Assembly: GCA_003576855.1 (NCBI GenBank)
Contig: QEVI01000002.1
Coordinates: forward strand, 1-53,392
Origin: Planctomycetota bacterium
GTDB taxonomy: Bacteria; Planctomycetota; Planctomycetia; Pirellulales; Lacipirellulaceae
DNA: 53,392 nt
Direction of reading: 5' to 3'
This document shows, in pieces, positions 7,900-16,895 of this stretch. Each line of letters starts with the position of its first letter. The first letter of the stretch is position 1. The position numbers and the translations under genes are program-made. The notes below the pieces were generated by a model. It was not told the DNA's origin and searched no databases. It saw only the letters and a program-made list of their open reading frames with translations.

Positions 7900-8898
7900 C
7901 TAGGGCCGGGCCGCTCCTTCCGCGTTCGCCGTACAGGGCGCCACGATCTCCGCCTCGATTTGGCCGCACTGCAATTCGGCGCCAATGTCACTAAAGCCCC
8001 GCCGCACCATCGCCAGGGCCAACGACGCTTGCAGCGCGGGCGACCAGCAGCTTGAAGTGATGCGCCCCGCCGGCTGGCCGTTGGCCGACAGCTCGGCGCC
8101 CATCGGCAGCGCATCGACTTGGGCCGCCTTCACTAAGCACAGCCGCTTGTTGACATGCCCGAGGGCGTCGATGCGTGCGATGGTTTCCTGGCCCAGGTAG
8201 CATCCCTTGCGGAAGTGAATCGCCTGGTCGTCGCGACCTACCTCCTGCGGGAGATGCGTTGCGTCGAAATCTACGCCAAAAAGCGGCCACGCCGATTCGA
8301 TGCGAATGGCATGCCAAGCCTCCGCGGTGCAGGAAGCCGCGCCGGCTCGGCGCAGCTCAGCGCCGAGCCGTTCGCGGGCTTCGGCGGCGCACGCGATGAG
8401 AAAGCCGCGCGGCCATAACAGTTCGCAGCGCACGATGTGAACGTCGCTATCGGCCATGCGCGCCGTTGTGTGATCCCAAGGGTTTCGCAAGTCCGCCGGG
8501 GCCGCGCCGCACGCTTCGAGCACGCCTGCCGCGCGGCGACCGAAAAGCATCCACCAGCCGAGCTGGCCCGTGGCGTCGGCTAGTTGCGCGTCCTCGCGAA
8601 TGATGTAACGATCCAGATGCCGGATGAGCGTGTCCGCCTGGCCGGGCACGGTCAGCAGCGTAATGGCGTCTTCGGCCGCCAGGGCGAACACGTGACCGAT
8701 GATTTTCCCTTTGGCGTCGGTGAAGAAGGCCTCGCACCCCTGGCCCGGTTGCAGCGACCGTACGTCGTTGGTGCACATGTTGTGCAGAAAGCTGGCACGG
8801 TCCGCGCCGGTGACGCGGACCGCGGTCCACTCGACCAGCGGGAACAGCGCAACCGCTGGCACGACGTCGGCGTCGCGCTCAACTTCGTAGCGATTCAC
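7900..8898 (-). CDS. ygfZ: Folate-binding YgfZ/GcvT-like protein
   Basis: This is a tetrahydrofolate-dependent iron-sulfur cluster maintenance protein related to the T protein of glycine cleavage. It has 332 residues. The signature KGCYLGQETIAR (the K-G-C-Y-x-G-Q motif with its cysteine) is present near residue 230. The N-terminal half has the GcvT-like fold block VTGADRASFLHNMCTNDV. GTG at 8898 is chosen because it overlaps the TGA of the upstream LarA-like gene as GTGA, a coupling arrangement. A longer start at 8958 would lie inside that gene. Its clients may include the radical SAM enzyme at the left edge of the window. Confidence 0.88.
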   Translation of the reverse strand: MNRYEVERDADVVPAVALFPLVEWTAVRVTGADRASFLHNMCTNDVRSLQPGQGCEAFFTDAKGKIIGHVFALAAEDAITLLTVPGQADTLIRHLDRYIIREDAQLADATGQLGWWMLFGRRAAGVLEACGAAPADLRNPWDHTTARMADSDVHIVRCELLWPRGFLIACAAEARERLGAELRRAGAASCTAEAWHAIRIESAWPLFGVDFDATHLPQEVGRDDQAIHFRKGCYLGQETIARIDALGHVNKRLCLVKAAQVDALPMGAELSANGQPAGRITSSCWSPALQASLALAMVRRGFSDIGAELQCGQIEAEIVAPCTANAEGAARP

Positions 8899-10121
8899 GT
8901 CCCTACTCGCGTTACGAGCCGTGGAGCGAGGCGCTGGGCCTCCTCGATGATCACGCACGGGCGGCGCGCGGCGGCCAGACGCGACAGCTCCGCGTCCGCG
9001 TCGATCGGCGTCACGCCCAGCGACTCGACGACCTCCGCGGGCAACCGGCTGCGTAGGTACACGGGCCCCATGTCGAGCGCTTGCGCCAGCACCCGCGCCG
9101 GGCCGGCCGCGAGGGCGTCGTCCTGCGCGAGTCGCTCGCTCACTTCGCCGTAGTCGACGGCGTTTTTCAATCGTTTGAACGGGCCGGCCGGCGGCTGCCG
9201 CAGTTCGGAACAGACGGCGATGGCCCCATCGTCGGCCATTAGCGGAAGCGCGGCTGCAATGGCCTTGGCGACGTTCTCCCAGGTCTGCTGCCGCTCATCG
9301 CCGGCAATGGCGCCGATGACGAGCTTACCTTGGCGATCGGTCGGTCGCTCCCAAATGAGCCGCGACCGCTCGGCGGCCTCGCGAGCGACGGTTTCCGGTT
9401 CGCCGGCCAGCACGGCGGCGATGCCGTCGCCGGCGCCGCGCACGACGCGGACCGTCATCGCGACGCCGGCGAGCCAACCGGCTTCGTCCGATTGGCGGGC
9501 GCTCTTGCGGCGCTGCTTGGGCGACTCGCTGGCCGCCTGCGCGTGGAGCCGATGCGACGTTTCGCGACTGGAGAAGGACAGGTACAAGTCGCCGTACCTG
9601 CCGGCGATTTCGTCGCGGCCGTCCGGCATGGCGCCTAAGCCGATGGGCAACACGAAATCGGCCTCGGCCAGAGTGCGATTCAACCGCAGCGGCTCGCCGG
9701 CCCGCGTAACGCCGATCATGGCCAGCCGCTGCTGGTCGTCGGGATCGTGCTTCTCGAACTGAACCCCGCCGCCGCCGGTGGAGGAGAACTGCCGGGCGAG
9801 CTCGCTTTGTTCGTCCAGTTCGCCGGCCGAGACGACCGTGACCCGGCCGAGGTCGACGCCAGCGTCTTCGAGCGCTACAAGTGCGCCGCGGACCAGGACG
9901 CCGGCTTGCGGCAATCCCTCGCCGACCATGACGGCCACGCGGTCTCCGGGCGCGGTCGCCGCGGCAAGCGAGGGGTAGCCGGTCGGCCGGGCCAGGGCCT
10001 GGCGCATCGCGCCGACGACGTCATCCAGCGGCGGGTTGGCCACGCGCTCGGCGCCGAGGAGCGTGCAATCGTCGGCCGCCAACTGGCAGCGAATCGATCG
10101 ACCGTAGGTAAACGTCACCAT
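8895..10121 (-). CDS. LarA-like (lactate racemase family/DUF2088) protein
   Basis: This 408-residue protein resembles the nickel-pincer lactate racemase superfamily. It has an N-terminal YGRSIRCQL strand and a PGDRVAVMVGEG block, then a middle region with VVSAGELDEQSELARQF, and a C-terminal lobe. The DxTRP-type motif and the ligand histidines of well-studied LarA are not obvious, so the reaction and cofactor are unclear and it may act on another 2-hydroxyacid or be non-catalytic. ATG at 10121 is preferred to a TTG 16 codons upstream. It is translationally coupled (GTGA) to ygfZ downstream and diverges from the lipoprotein gene. Confidence 0.65.
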   Translation of the reverse strand: MVTFTYGRSIRCQLAADDCTLLGAERVANPPLDDVVGAMRQALARPTGYPSLAAATAPGDRVAVMVGEGLPQAGVLVRGALVALEDAGVDLGRVTVVSAGELDEQSELARQFSSTGGGGVQFEKHDPDDQQRLAMIGVTRAGEPLRLNRTLAEADFVLPIGLGAMPDGRDEIAGRYGDLYLSFSSRETSHRLHAQAASESPKQRRKSARQSDEAGWLAGVAMTVRVVRGAGDGIAAVLAGEPETVAREAAERSRLIWERPTDRQGKLVIGAIAGDERQQTWENVAKAIAAALPLMADDGAIAVCSELRQPPAGPFKRLKNAVDYGEVSERLAQDDALAAGPARVLAQALDMGPVYLRSRLPAEVVESLGVTPIDADAELSRLAAARRPCVIIEEAQRLAPRLVTRVGT

Positions 10122-10307
10122 GTGGCGTCGGGGTAGGCCCGCCGAGGGCAATTTGGTAGTTTGCGCCAACGATCGGCTCGCGGCGTCGTGGCGGAACCGC
10201 GGCGCCCGGCTGCGCTGCGTTTCCGCGGCTCGAGGTTACGAGCGTCACCTTACCATTTTAGCCGGCGCTTCGCCCAGGGGCGCCTACGGACGGGCCAGCA
10301 CATCAGC

Positions 10308-12860
10308 ATGGAAAGCCAACTTCGCCTCGCGAGCCGGACCGCATGTCCGGTCTTGTTCCTTTGCCTGGTCGCGCTGTGCATCGCGGCGGGTTGCACCGGC
10401 CAGTCGTCGCCGGGCGCCGCGGCTGGCAACGGGGCTGCCGAAGGCGCACGGCTTACGGCGGAGCAGATCGCCGATCGCATGCTGGCAGCGTATCGCAACG
10501 CCCGGTCATACACCGACCGCGCGACATACGTGCAGCACTCGGTTCACCGCGCGGAGGGGGTCGAGCGCGAGCTGCCGTTCTTCGACATGTCGCTGGCGTT
10601 TGAGCGGCCGAACCGGCTCCGCCTCGGCTTTCAAGAAGCCGTCGAGCAATCCTCGGCCAACCAGGGGTTCACCATCGCCTCGGACGGGAAGATCGTGCGG
10701 GCGATGGCGGGCGGACTGCCGGGCCAGGTGCAGGAAACCGCGGCGCCAGCGGAACTGACCCTGGAGAACTTTTTGCCCGATCCCTATCTCCGCGAGGTGT
10801 TTCAAGGGCGGACCATCGGCGACGTATTCCCGCAGCTTGCGATGTTGCTGCACCAGGACGACCGGCAGCAGGTCTTCCCCAGCGACGAAGCGCCGCGGCT
10901 GCTTGCGCCGCAGCAGCTTGACGGGCGGCGGTGTTATCGAGTTGCCACGACGAGCCCGGCCGGGACGCGGACGCTCTGGATCGATTGTAAGAATTACCTG
11001 CTTCGCCGCATGGAGCTGCCGATCGACGCGCAGCGCCGGCAGCTCGATCCGGACGGGTCGTACACGCGGCTCGCCGTGTGGATCGACTTCAAGGACGCCA
11101 GCTTCAACGCCGCGATAGACGACGCCGCATTCACGATGGAGGCGCCGGCCGACGTCCGTCGCGTCCGACGGTTCGTCTTGCCCGCGCCGGCCGCGCCGCC
11201 TGAGAAGCTCGGCAAATCGATTGCGGAAGTCGCCTTCACGACGCTCGACGGCCAAGAGTTGACGGCGAAGTCGTTCGCCGGCAAGACGGTGCTGCTGGAC
11301 TTCTGGCAAATCAACTGCGCACCTTGCAAGGCGCACACGCCGGCGCTGGACGCGCTTTACCGAGAACTGGCCGGCACCGAGAATTTCGCGTTTTACGCCG
11401 TCAACACCGAGCCGACCGGGCGGGCGCCGAACGACGCCGTCGCTCGCACGCTGGCGAGTTGGGGCGGCACGATGCCCATTCTGCGCATCGCCTCGGCCGA
11501 GGTCCTCGAGAAACTGCAAGTCGCCGGTACGCCGACGCTGCTGCTGCTCGACGCCGACGGGCGATTGCAGTACCGCCACGAGCGCCAGGTGCAAGACGCC
11601 GACGCGCTGGGGCAGGTCATTCGCCGAGTGCTGGCGGGCGACGACCTGGCGGCGCTGGCCCGCGCCGAGCGGCGGCAGCTTCTCCAAGAGTACGAGCGGG
11701 AACTGGAAGCGGCGACCATTCGCGAATCGATCATCGAAGCGCCGCTGGCGGAAACGGCCATTGCCGGCCGGCAGGAACCGAAGTCGCTCGGCGTGGCCGA
11801 ATTGTGGCGCACCGACCGGCAAACCATTGCCAACCCGGGGTACTTGCTGGCCGTTGCCGGCGAGGGAGAAGAAGCCGCGGCGGCCGGCCCGCGAATACTT
11901 GTCGTCGACGGCGACCAGGCGATTGTCGAGCTAGACGGCGCCGGCGCCAGGAAAGCGCGACGCCAAATCCCGGCCGAAACGGCAACTACGGATAGCACCG
12001 GCGCGGAAGGCGGCACGACGCGCAGCGTCTTTCTCCGCACAGCCGTGGACGGGCAAGAAAATCGGCTGTTCGCGGCCGCTGCCGCCGGCGGGCGGAAGGT
12101 TCACCTCTTCGACGAGCAGCTAAACCACCAGCTAGCGTTTCCGCCGGACCGCCATCCGGGCATCGCCGACGTACAACTCGCTTGCCTGGCGCCCGAGGCG
12201 GGGCCGAGGCTGTACGTGGGCTATTGGGGCGGCGTCGGCGTTCAGGGCGTCGGCCTCGACGGCCGGCGCCAATGGTCGGACAGGTCGCTGGAGCATGTCG
12301 TGCAGGTGGCCGTTGCGCCGGCGTCGCCGAACCCGAAAAACGCGGCCAGCGCCGCTATGGGGGCCGAATCGAACGCCGATGAGCGCGAGCTTTGGTGCAC
12401 CAGCACGCGGGGTACGATCCACGTACTGGACGCCGCGGGGAGGCCGCAACGGGACTTCCGCGTCGGGCTGCGCATGCTGCTGTACGTCGCCGCCGTCGAT
12501 CTCGACGGCGACGGTCAGATCGAAGGGTGCGGCCTCGACGTGAAGTCGCTTGGCCGCTATGGCGTCGTCGGCTTTACGCCGGCCGGGGACGTAGCATGGG
12601 AGTTCGAGCTGGCGCCGGGCGAGTACATCAGCGCGGTGGACCGGATTCAGGCGGTCGCGCTTCCTGGCGGCCAGGCGGCGTGGATGGTCGCCGCGCCGGA
12701 CGGGACGATCTATTGGCTCGATCCCGCCGGCCGGGAGATCGACCGCTTCGCCTACGGGGAACCGCTGTCGGGCCTCGCCCTGACAAACGAGGGCGAGGCC
12801 GCCATACTATGGGTCAGCGCGCAAGACCACGTGGCGGCGTACAGGCTCACGGGCAAGTAG
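10308..12860 (+). CDS. Large lipoprotein: LolA-like + TlpA thioredoxin + propeller-like repeat domain
   Basis: This 850-residue exported lipoprotein has lipobox IAAGC with Cys29. Residues of about 50-300 resemble outer-membrane lipoprotein carrier or DUF2092-type domains that bind lipid-like ligands (FERPNRLRLGF, SDGKIVRAM). Residues of about 310-440 form a TlpA/ResA-like thioredoxin domain with the redox motif NCAPCK (CxxC) and the cis-proline loop VAGTPTLLL. The last 400 residues look like a propeller with FG-GAP/PQQ-type blades (LDGDGQIEGCGLD, PDGTIYWLDPAG). It probably faces the periplasm. The fusion of a lipid-carrier-like fold, a disulfide reductase and a propeller is unusual outside planctomycetes. 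ATG at 10308 is chosen for the signal peptide. Confidence 0.78.
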   Translation: MESQLRLASRTACPVLFLCLVALCIAAGCTGQSSPGAAAGNGAAEGARLTAEQIADRMLAAYRNARSYTDRATYVQHSVHRAEGVERELPFFDMSLAFERPNRLRLGFQEAVEQSSANQGFTIASDGKIVRAMAGGLPGQVQETAAPAELTLENFLPDPYLREVFQGRTIGDVFPQLAMLLHQDDRQQVFPSDEAPRLLAPQQLDGRRCYRVATTSPAGTRTLWIDCKNYLLRRMELPIDAQRRQLDPDGSYTRLAVWIDFKDASFNAAIDDAAFTMEAPADVRRVRRFVLPAPAAPPEKLGKSIAEVAFTTLDGQELTAKSFAGKTVLLDFWQINCAPCKAHTPALDALYRELAGTENFAFYAVNTEPTGRAPNDAVARTLASWGGTMPILRIASAEVLEKLQVAGTPTLLLLDADGRLQYRHERQVQDADALGQVIRRVLAGDDLAALARAERRQLLQEYERELEAATIRESIIEAPLAETAIAGRQEPKSLGVAELWRTDRQTIANPGYLLAVAGEGEEAAAAGPRILVVDGDQAIVELDGAGARKARRQIPAETATTDSTGAEGGTTRSVFLRTAVDGQENRLFAAAAAGGRKVHLFDEQLNHQLAFPPDRHPGIADVQLACLAPEAGPRLYVGYWGGVGVQGVGLDGRRQWSDRSLEHVVQVAVAPASPNPKNAASAAMGAESNADERELWCTSTRGTIHVLDAAGRPQRDFRVGLRMLLYVAAVDLDGDGQIEGCGLDVKSLGRYGVVGFTPAGDVAWEFELAPGEYISAVDRIQAVALPGGQAAWMVAAPDGTIYWLDPAGREIDRFAYGEPLSGLALTNEGEAAILWVSAQDHVAAYRLTGK

Positions 12861-12985
12861 CCGCGATGTGCGATCAGCCGCCGGCAGGGTCGCCCAGCGC
12901 CGGCGCGGGAACGCGCATTGGCCTGCGATTAAATGCGCCGCCCACATCACCGATGCCCCTGCGAGCAAGTTTGGAGTCGGCTGTC

Positions 12986-14371
12986 ATGTCCACGACGAGC
13001 GAGCAAGTCGAACAACTGATCACTACGCTTCTGGCAGGTCGCGCGGCCGCGCCGGAGCTTGAGCTGGCCGATTATTTGCGGGCGATTCCCCGGCTCGATT
13101 CGCTCGCCGACGTCCCGGCCGATACCGCCGTGCTGGTCCGCGGCGACGTGGACGCCAAGCCGGGCAAGTCGATCGGCGAAGGGGACATCCGCCTGCGCTC
13201 GATGGTCGGGACGCTCCAGTACGGCATCGACAAGGGCTGGAAGCAAATCGTCTTCGGACACATCGGCCGCGAGAAGGAGAAATCGCTCGACAAGGTCGCC
13301 GCGCGACTGGGCGAAATCCTCAAGTGCGACGTACCGCTGGTGAGCAATTGGCTCGATGAGACGTCGCTGACGGTCCGCGACGAGGTCGCCCAGCGGATCA
13401 AGGCCGCGCCGCCGAAGAGCGTGCTGATGCTCGAAAACACTCGCCGCTACGACATCGAGCGGGTCCTCTGGAAAGCCAAACCTGCCGACGCGGCGAAGCT
13501 CGCCGGGCCGCTGGCGAAGCTGGCCAACGAACTGGCCGCGAAGGTCGCCCGGGCGTACGTCAACGAGGCCCTATCGGCCGGCAGCCTGGACGCCTCGTCG
13601 ACGATCGTGCCGGCGGCGATGGACCGGGTGGCCTTGGGCCGCTACGTCGCCGCGGAGTTCGACGGCCCGATGATGCGCTGCCTCAAGGCCCAACTGGTGA
13701 TCTTCAGCGGCCTGAAGATCGACAAGCTCGACGACCTGGAGGCGATGATTGGCCGCGGCACGATTCGCCAGGTGCTCGCGGCCGGCTCGCTCGCCATGGC
13801 GCTCAAGAAGGCGATCGGCGAATTGGACGGCAAGCAGGCATCGCTCGGCGTCGCCGAGGATCCCGCGCACGCCGACAAGCCGTATTACATTCCCCGCGAG
13901 CGCGTCGAGCAGGCCAAGCGGATGGTCAGCGACGGCCGCTCGAAGGGGATCGACTTCGTCGTGCCGATCGATTCGGTGATCGGGGACGGCTCGGTCGTGG
14001 AGGAGCTGCGGGCGGGGCAGCAGCAATTCGATATCGGGCCGAAGTCGCTGGCGCTGTTCGAGCAGAAGATCGGCGAGTTTCTCGCCCAGAAGCCGCAAGA
14101 CGCGGTCGCTTTTCACAACGGCGTCTTCGGCATGTTCGAGGATTCGCGGTTCGAAAACGGCACGAAGAACTTCATGCCGCAGTTGAAGCGGATGAAGGAC
14201 GCCGGCGTCGAGGTGTATATCGGCGGCGGCGAAGGCGGGACGGCCCTGGAGAAGTACGGCCAGCCCGACTGGGTGACCCACACGTTCACGGCCGGCGGCA
14301 CGGTGCTCAACGCGCTGGGCCGCGAGCCGGTGCCGTACCTGGTAGCGCTGCGGCTGGCGGCGAAGCAGTAA
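12986..14371 (+). CDS. pgk: Divergent phosphoglycerate kinase
   Basis: This 461-residue protein aligns with PGK, which interconverts 1,3-bisphosphoglycerate and ATP in glycolysis, but many motifs are altered. Present are VLVRGDVDAKPG (for RVDFNVP), DIRLRS, the HIGR pair, the ENTRRY block, the FSGLKIDKLDD lysine region, and GGGEGGTALEKYG before THTFTAGG. The substrate-binding arginine segment (usually DAFGTAHRAHAS) reads NEALSAGSLDASS and has lost its Arg and His. The usual Asn after the first Asp is Asp. It may be a working but divergent PGK or a paralogue with another substrate. The start follows the upstream lipoprotein gene by 125 bp. Confidence 0.75.
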   Translation: MSTTSEQVEQLITTLLAGRAAAPELELADYLRAIPRLDSLADVPADTAVLVRGDVDAKPGKSIGEGDIRLRSMVGTLQYGIDKGWKQIVFGHIGREKEKSLDKVAARLGEILKCDVPLVSNWLDETSLTVRDEVAQRIKAAPPKSVLMLENTRRYDIERVLWKAKPADAAKLAGPLAKLANELAAKVARAYVNEALSAGSLDASSTIVPAAMDRVALGRYVAAEFDGPMMRCLKAQLVIFSGLKIDKLDDLEAMIGRGTIRQVLAAGSLAMALKKAIGELDGKQASLGVAEDPAHADKPYYIPRERVEQAKRMVSDGRSKGIDFVVPIDSVIGDGSVVEELRAGQQQFDIGPKSLALFEQKIGEFLAQKPQDAVAFHNGVFGMFEDSRFENGTKNFMPQLKRMKDAGVEVYIGGGEGGTALEKYGQPDWVTHTFTAGGTVLNALGREPVPYLVALRLAAKQ

Positions 14372-14492
14372 GTCGCCGGACGGGGCGACGGCTCTCGACG
14401 CGACGGCAACCGCTCCGCCAGCGTGCGGCCGCGCGGCGGCCCGGCGAAACGTTCTCGGAGCCGCGGCGCATCGTGGCGCCGTAGGCTCCGCG

Positions 14493-15032
14493 CTAGAGCC
14501 GCGGCGCTGCGGCCAGCTCGATCTCCCCAAGCGCCGCCAGCCAAGCGCTGGCCCGCGGCAGCGCATCGCCGTTTTCGGGAACCTGGCCGATCAGTTGGAA
14601 GCTGCCCGCGCGGAGCACTTCGCCCAGTTCGGCGAGCTTCCACCCGACTTCCTCGAGCAGCGCCGCTTCGGCGGGCAAGTCCAGTTCGTCGCGCTGCAGA
14701 ACGACCTCATCGCCGCCGCGCCGACGGGTGAGCGCCACGAGCCGTTTGCGCTCCGCCTTGAGCAGTCGCCCAGCCGCGAAGGCGCGCCGCAATTGGCCCG
14801 CGGCGTTGAAGTGGTAAGCGGGATCCTGGTCGAAGAAGAAGCTGATCGCCTGGCCGCGAAATCCGATGACGACCTCTTCGGGCCGGCCGCCCAGCTTCGC
14901 GACGAGCTTCACCCGCGGCAGGAGCGCCCGGGCGTCCCGCAGCAGGTCTTCGCGATCGTGCTCCTGGCGGGCCATGGCGGTGTACGCGGCGCATCGGTCG
15001 TCGGCCGCCGACGGCATCGCTGATGGGGGCAT
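14493..15032 (-). CDS. Conserved hypothetical protein, 179 aa
   Basis: This is a soluble protein with no signal peptide and no motif I can assign. The core reads LGGRPEEVVIGFRGQAISFFF, then FNAAGQLRRAF and LLKAERKRLVAL, a mixed alpha/beta pattern. It looks like a planctomycete-restricted family in which the protein senses or binds something through a small beta sheet, but this is a guess. The start could also be the second Met, five codons in. It lies 34 bp downstream of the site-2-protease-like gene on the same strand, so the two may form an operon. Confidence 0.6.
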   Translation of the reverse strand: MPPSAMPSAADDRCAAYTAMARQEHDREDLLRDARALLPRVKLVAKLGGRPEEVVIGFRGQAISFFFDQDPAYHFNAAGQLRRAFAAGRLLKAERKRLVALTRRRGGDEVVLQRDELDLPAEAALLEEVGWKLAELGEVLRAGSFQLIGQVPENGDALPRASAWLAALGEIELAAAPRL

Positions 15033-15066
15033 GAAGTGAGGCGGGGTCCACCGGCGGCAGCGAGCG

Positions 15067-16128
15067 TTAGGCGCCGCCGGAGCGGTGCTGCTGCCGCTGG
15101 CGATAGCGACGACTGGCCCGCTTGAGGACGGCTCGCTCTTCGTCGCTCAACTGGTCGAAGCCGACTTCGTTCATGCGTGCGAGGATGTCGTCTACGCGGG
15201 CGTCTTCGCGGTCCTCGCGTTCGCGTCGTTTGCGATCGAGGGCATCTTGCTGTTTTTCTTGTAGGTGCTCGACGAGCACGGCCGTGCGATCGTCGTCCAG
15301 CCACTCGGCCCCTAGCCACTGGTCGTCGTCCGATTGCCAATGGTCGATATCGATCCCCGCGTCGTAGTAGCGCTGGCGCGACGCTCGATTGCCGCCGTAC
15401 AGGAGCAACACCGACAAGACCGCCAGCGGGAACCAGGCCGGCAGGACGTCATTGACCATTTGCTGCTGCAGCACCACGGCGAGCATCGCCGTAACGGCGG
15501 CCGCCCCGTAGGCGATGTGGGCGGCGGCGGTCGCGGCGCTGGCCCGCCCCACGAGCGGCCACAGGACGCTGCGGAGCACCTCGGCGCCGTCGCACGGCTG
15601 AATGGGCAGCAGATTCACCATCAGCAGCCAGGTATTGATCCACACCGTAAGTTGTGCGGCGAAGTGGAGGTACGACTGGGTATCGAGAAAGACGGGCTGG
15701 AACGGCGAAAACAGTTCGAGAAAGTTGTGCTCGCCCGACGCGGCCAACGCGCACGCGGCGCTGACGAGAATCGCCAGGTACGTCACCGGGCCGGCAAGGG
15801 CCGTGACCAGGTGCGCCGGCGGATCGGCGGGCAAGTGGGGCTGGACCCAGCCGCCGGTCGGGCCCAACACGACCAGGTACGTGCGGCCTCCCACCCGCCG
15901 GGCCACGAGCGCCCGCACCGCTTCGTGCAGCGCCACGCTCGCCAGCAGGATGGCCAGCGCTGCCAACACGCTGCGAACGGGCAGTTGCGGCACAGCCGCC
16001 TGCGGCGGCAGCGAGGCCAGCAGCAGCGCCGCCAGCGCCAACAGCGGAAAGTGAAGGTGGAGTCGGATTTCCACGCCGAGGCACCGCCCCAGCCGTAGGC
16101 TCCAGCTTCCCCCTCCGCCGCGGTTCAT
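15067..16128 (-). CDS. Site-2 protease (M50) homologue with a broken HExxH motif
   Basis: This 353-residue membrane protein is built like the rhomboid-distant M50 metalloproteases, with an opening SWSLRLGRCLGVEIRLHLHF, about six hydrophobic segments, and the second metal motif as LLPIQPCDGAEVL. The first motif reads LHEAVRALVARRVGG, so the second histidine of HExxH is Arg and the zinc site is incomplete. It could be a pseudoprotease or a protein that uses another ligand. The C-terminus, after the last membrane segment, is a charged, Asp/Glu/Arg-rich tail with coiled-coil character (about 100 residues). ATG at 16128 has AGGG upstream. A start 11 codons earlier is possible. It diverges from the NUDIX gene. 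Confidence 0.75.
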   Translation of the reverse strand: MNRGGGGSWSLRLGRCLGVEIRLHLHFPLLALAALLLASLPPQAAVPQLPVRSVLAALAILLASVALHEAVRALVARRVGGRTYLVVLGPTGGWVQPHLPADPPAHLVTALAGPVTYLAILVSAACALAASGEHNFLELFSPFQPVFLDTQSYLHFAAQLTVWINTWLLMVNLLPIQPCDGAEVLRSVLWPLVGRASAATAAAHIAYGAAAVTAMLAVVLQQQMVNDVLPAWFPLAVLSVLLLYGGNRASRQRYYDAGIDIDHWQSDDDQWLGAEWLDDDRTAVLVEHLQEKQQDALDRKRREREDREDARVDDILARMNEVGFDQLSDEERAVLKRASRRYRQRQQHRSGGA

Positions 16129-16320
16129 AGCACCAGACCCTGCTACGACCGGTCGCCCCATTCGACAGCGGCGACCTAACCCCGTTATCCTAACAATTCC
16201 CGGCCAAACTGGCAAACTGACATTGCCGGGCGCCGGGCGTTGGCCCGACTTGACGTCTCGCAATTTGCGAGCCAATCGCCGCCGCTGTACGCATGCGCTG
16301 CGCTTTCGATGGATGCCGCA

Positions 16321-16866
16321 ATGAGCGAAACGCCTCTCGCCGCGCCGGCCAAGGTGCTGCTGACGACGCCCAGGTTCGAGGTCGTGGAAGTCGAGTTTGC
16401 GGGCCGCCAGGGCGCCGTCCGGCGGCAGGTCATCCGGCATCCGGGGGCGGTGCTGGTTCTTCCCCTGGTCGATGGCGACCGGGTGTGCCTGATTCGCAAT
16501 TACCGCGTCGCTGTCGGCAAGACGCTGGTCGAGTTGCCAGCCGGCACGATTGAGCCGCCGGCCGAGCCGCTGGAGACGGCCATGCGAGAACTGCGGGAGG
16601 AAACGGGCTACTCGGCCGCCCGCTGGCGGGCCTTGCCGGGCTTCTACATGTCGCCCGGCATCCTGCGGGAACGGATGCACCTGTTCGTTGCCGAGGGACT
16701 CACGTCCGGCCCGCCGGCGCGCGAAGCCGGGGAGCAGATCGAGAACCTGATCGTCCCTTGGAGCGAGGCGCTCGCCATGGCCGAAAGCGGCCAGATCGAG
16801 GACGCCAAGACGCTGTGCGCCTTGCTGCTGTGGGACCGCTTGCGGCGGCGCCCATCACAGGCGTAA
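16321..16866 (+). CDS. NUDIX hydrolase, ADP-ribose pyrophosphatase type
   Basis: This 181-residue enzyme has the complete NUDIX box: a Gly in AGTIEPPAEPLE followed by AMRELREETGY (REx2EExG). It would hydrolyse nucleoside diphosphates linked to another moiety. The preceding block RQVIRHPGAVLVLP and the following PGFYMSPGILRERMHLF fit the NudF/ADP-ribose pyrophosphatase subgroup. ATG at 16321 is preferred, with an in-frame ATG at 16309 as the alternative. It reads away from the M50 homologue and ends 29 bp before the convergent SDR gene. Confidence 0.88.
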   Translation: MSETPLAAPAKVLLTTPRFEVVEVEFAGRQGAVRRQVIRHPGAVLVLPLVDGDRVCLIRNYRVAVGKTLVELPAGTIEPPAEPLETAMRELREETGYSAARWRALPGFYMSPGILRERMHLFVAEGLTSGPPAREAGEQIENLIVPWSEALAMAESGQIEDAKTLCALLLWDRLRRRPSQA

Positions 16867-16895
16867 GTTCGTCCGGGGCCGCTGCGGGCGCGGCA

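Noticed and set aside
12392..12985. N-terminal extension of the phosphoglycerate kinase frame
   Set aside because: It runs through the coding region of the lipoprotein in another frame and has no family similarity. The ATG at 12986 is the credible start.
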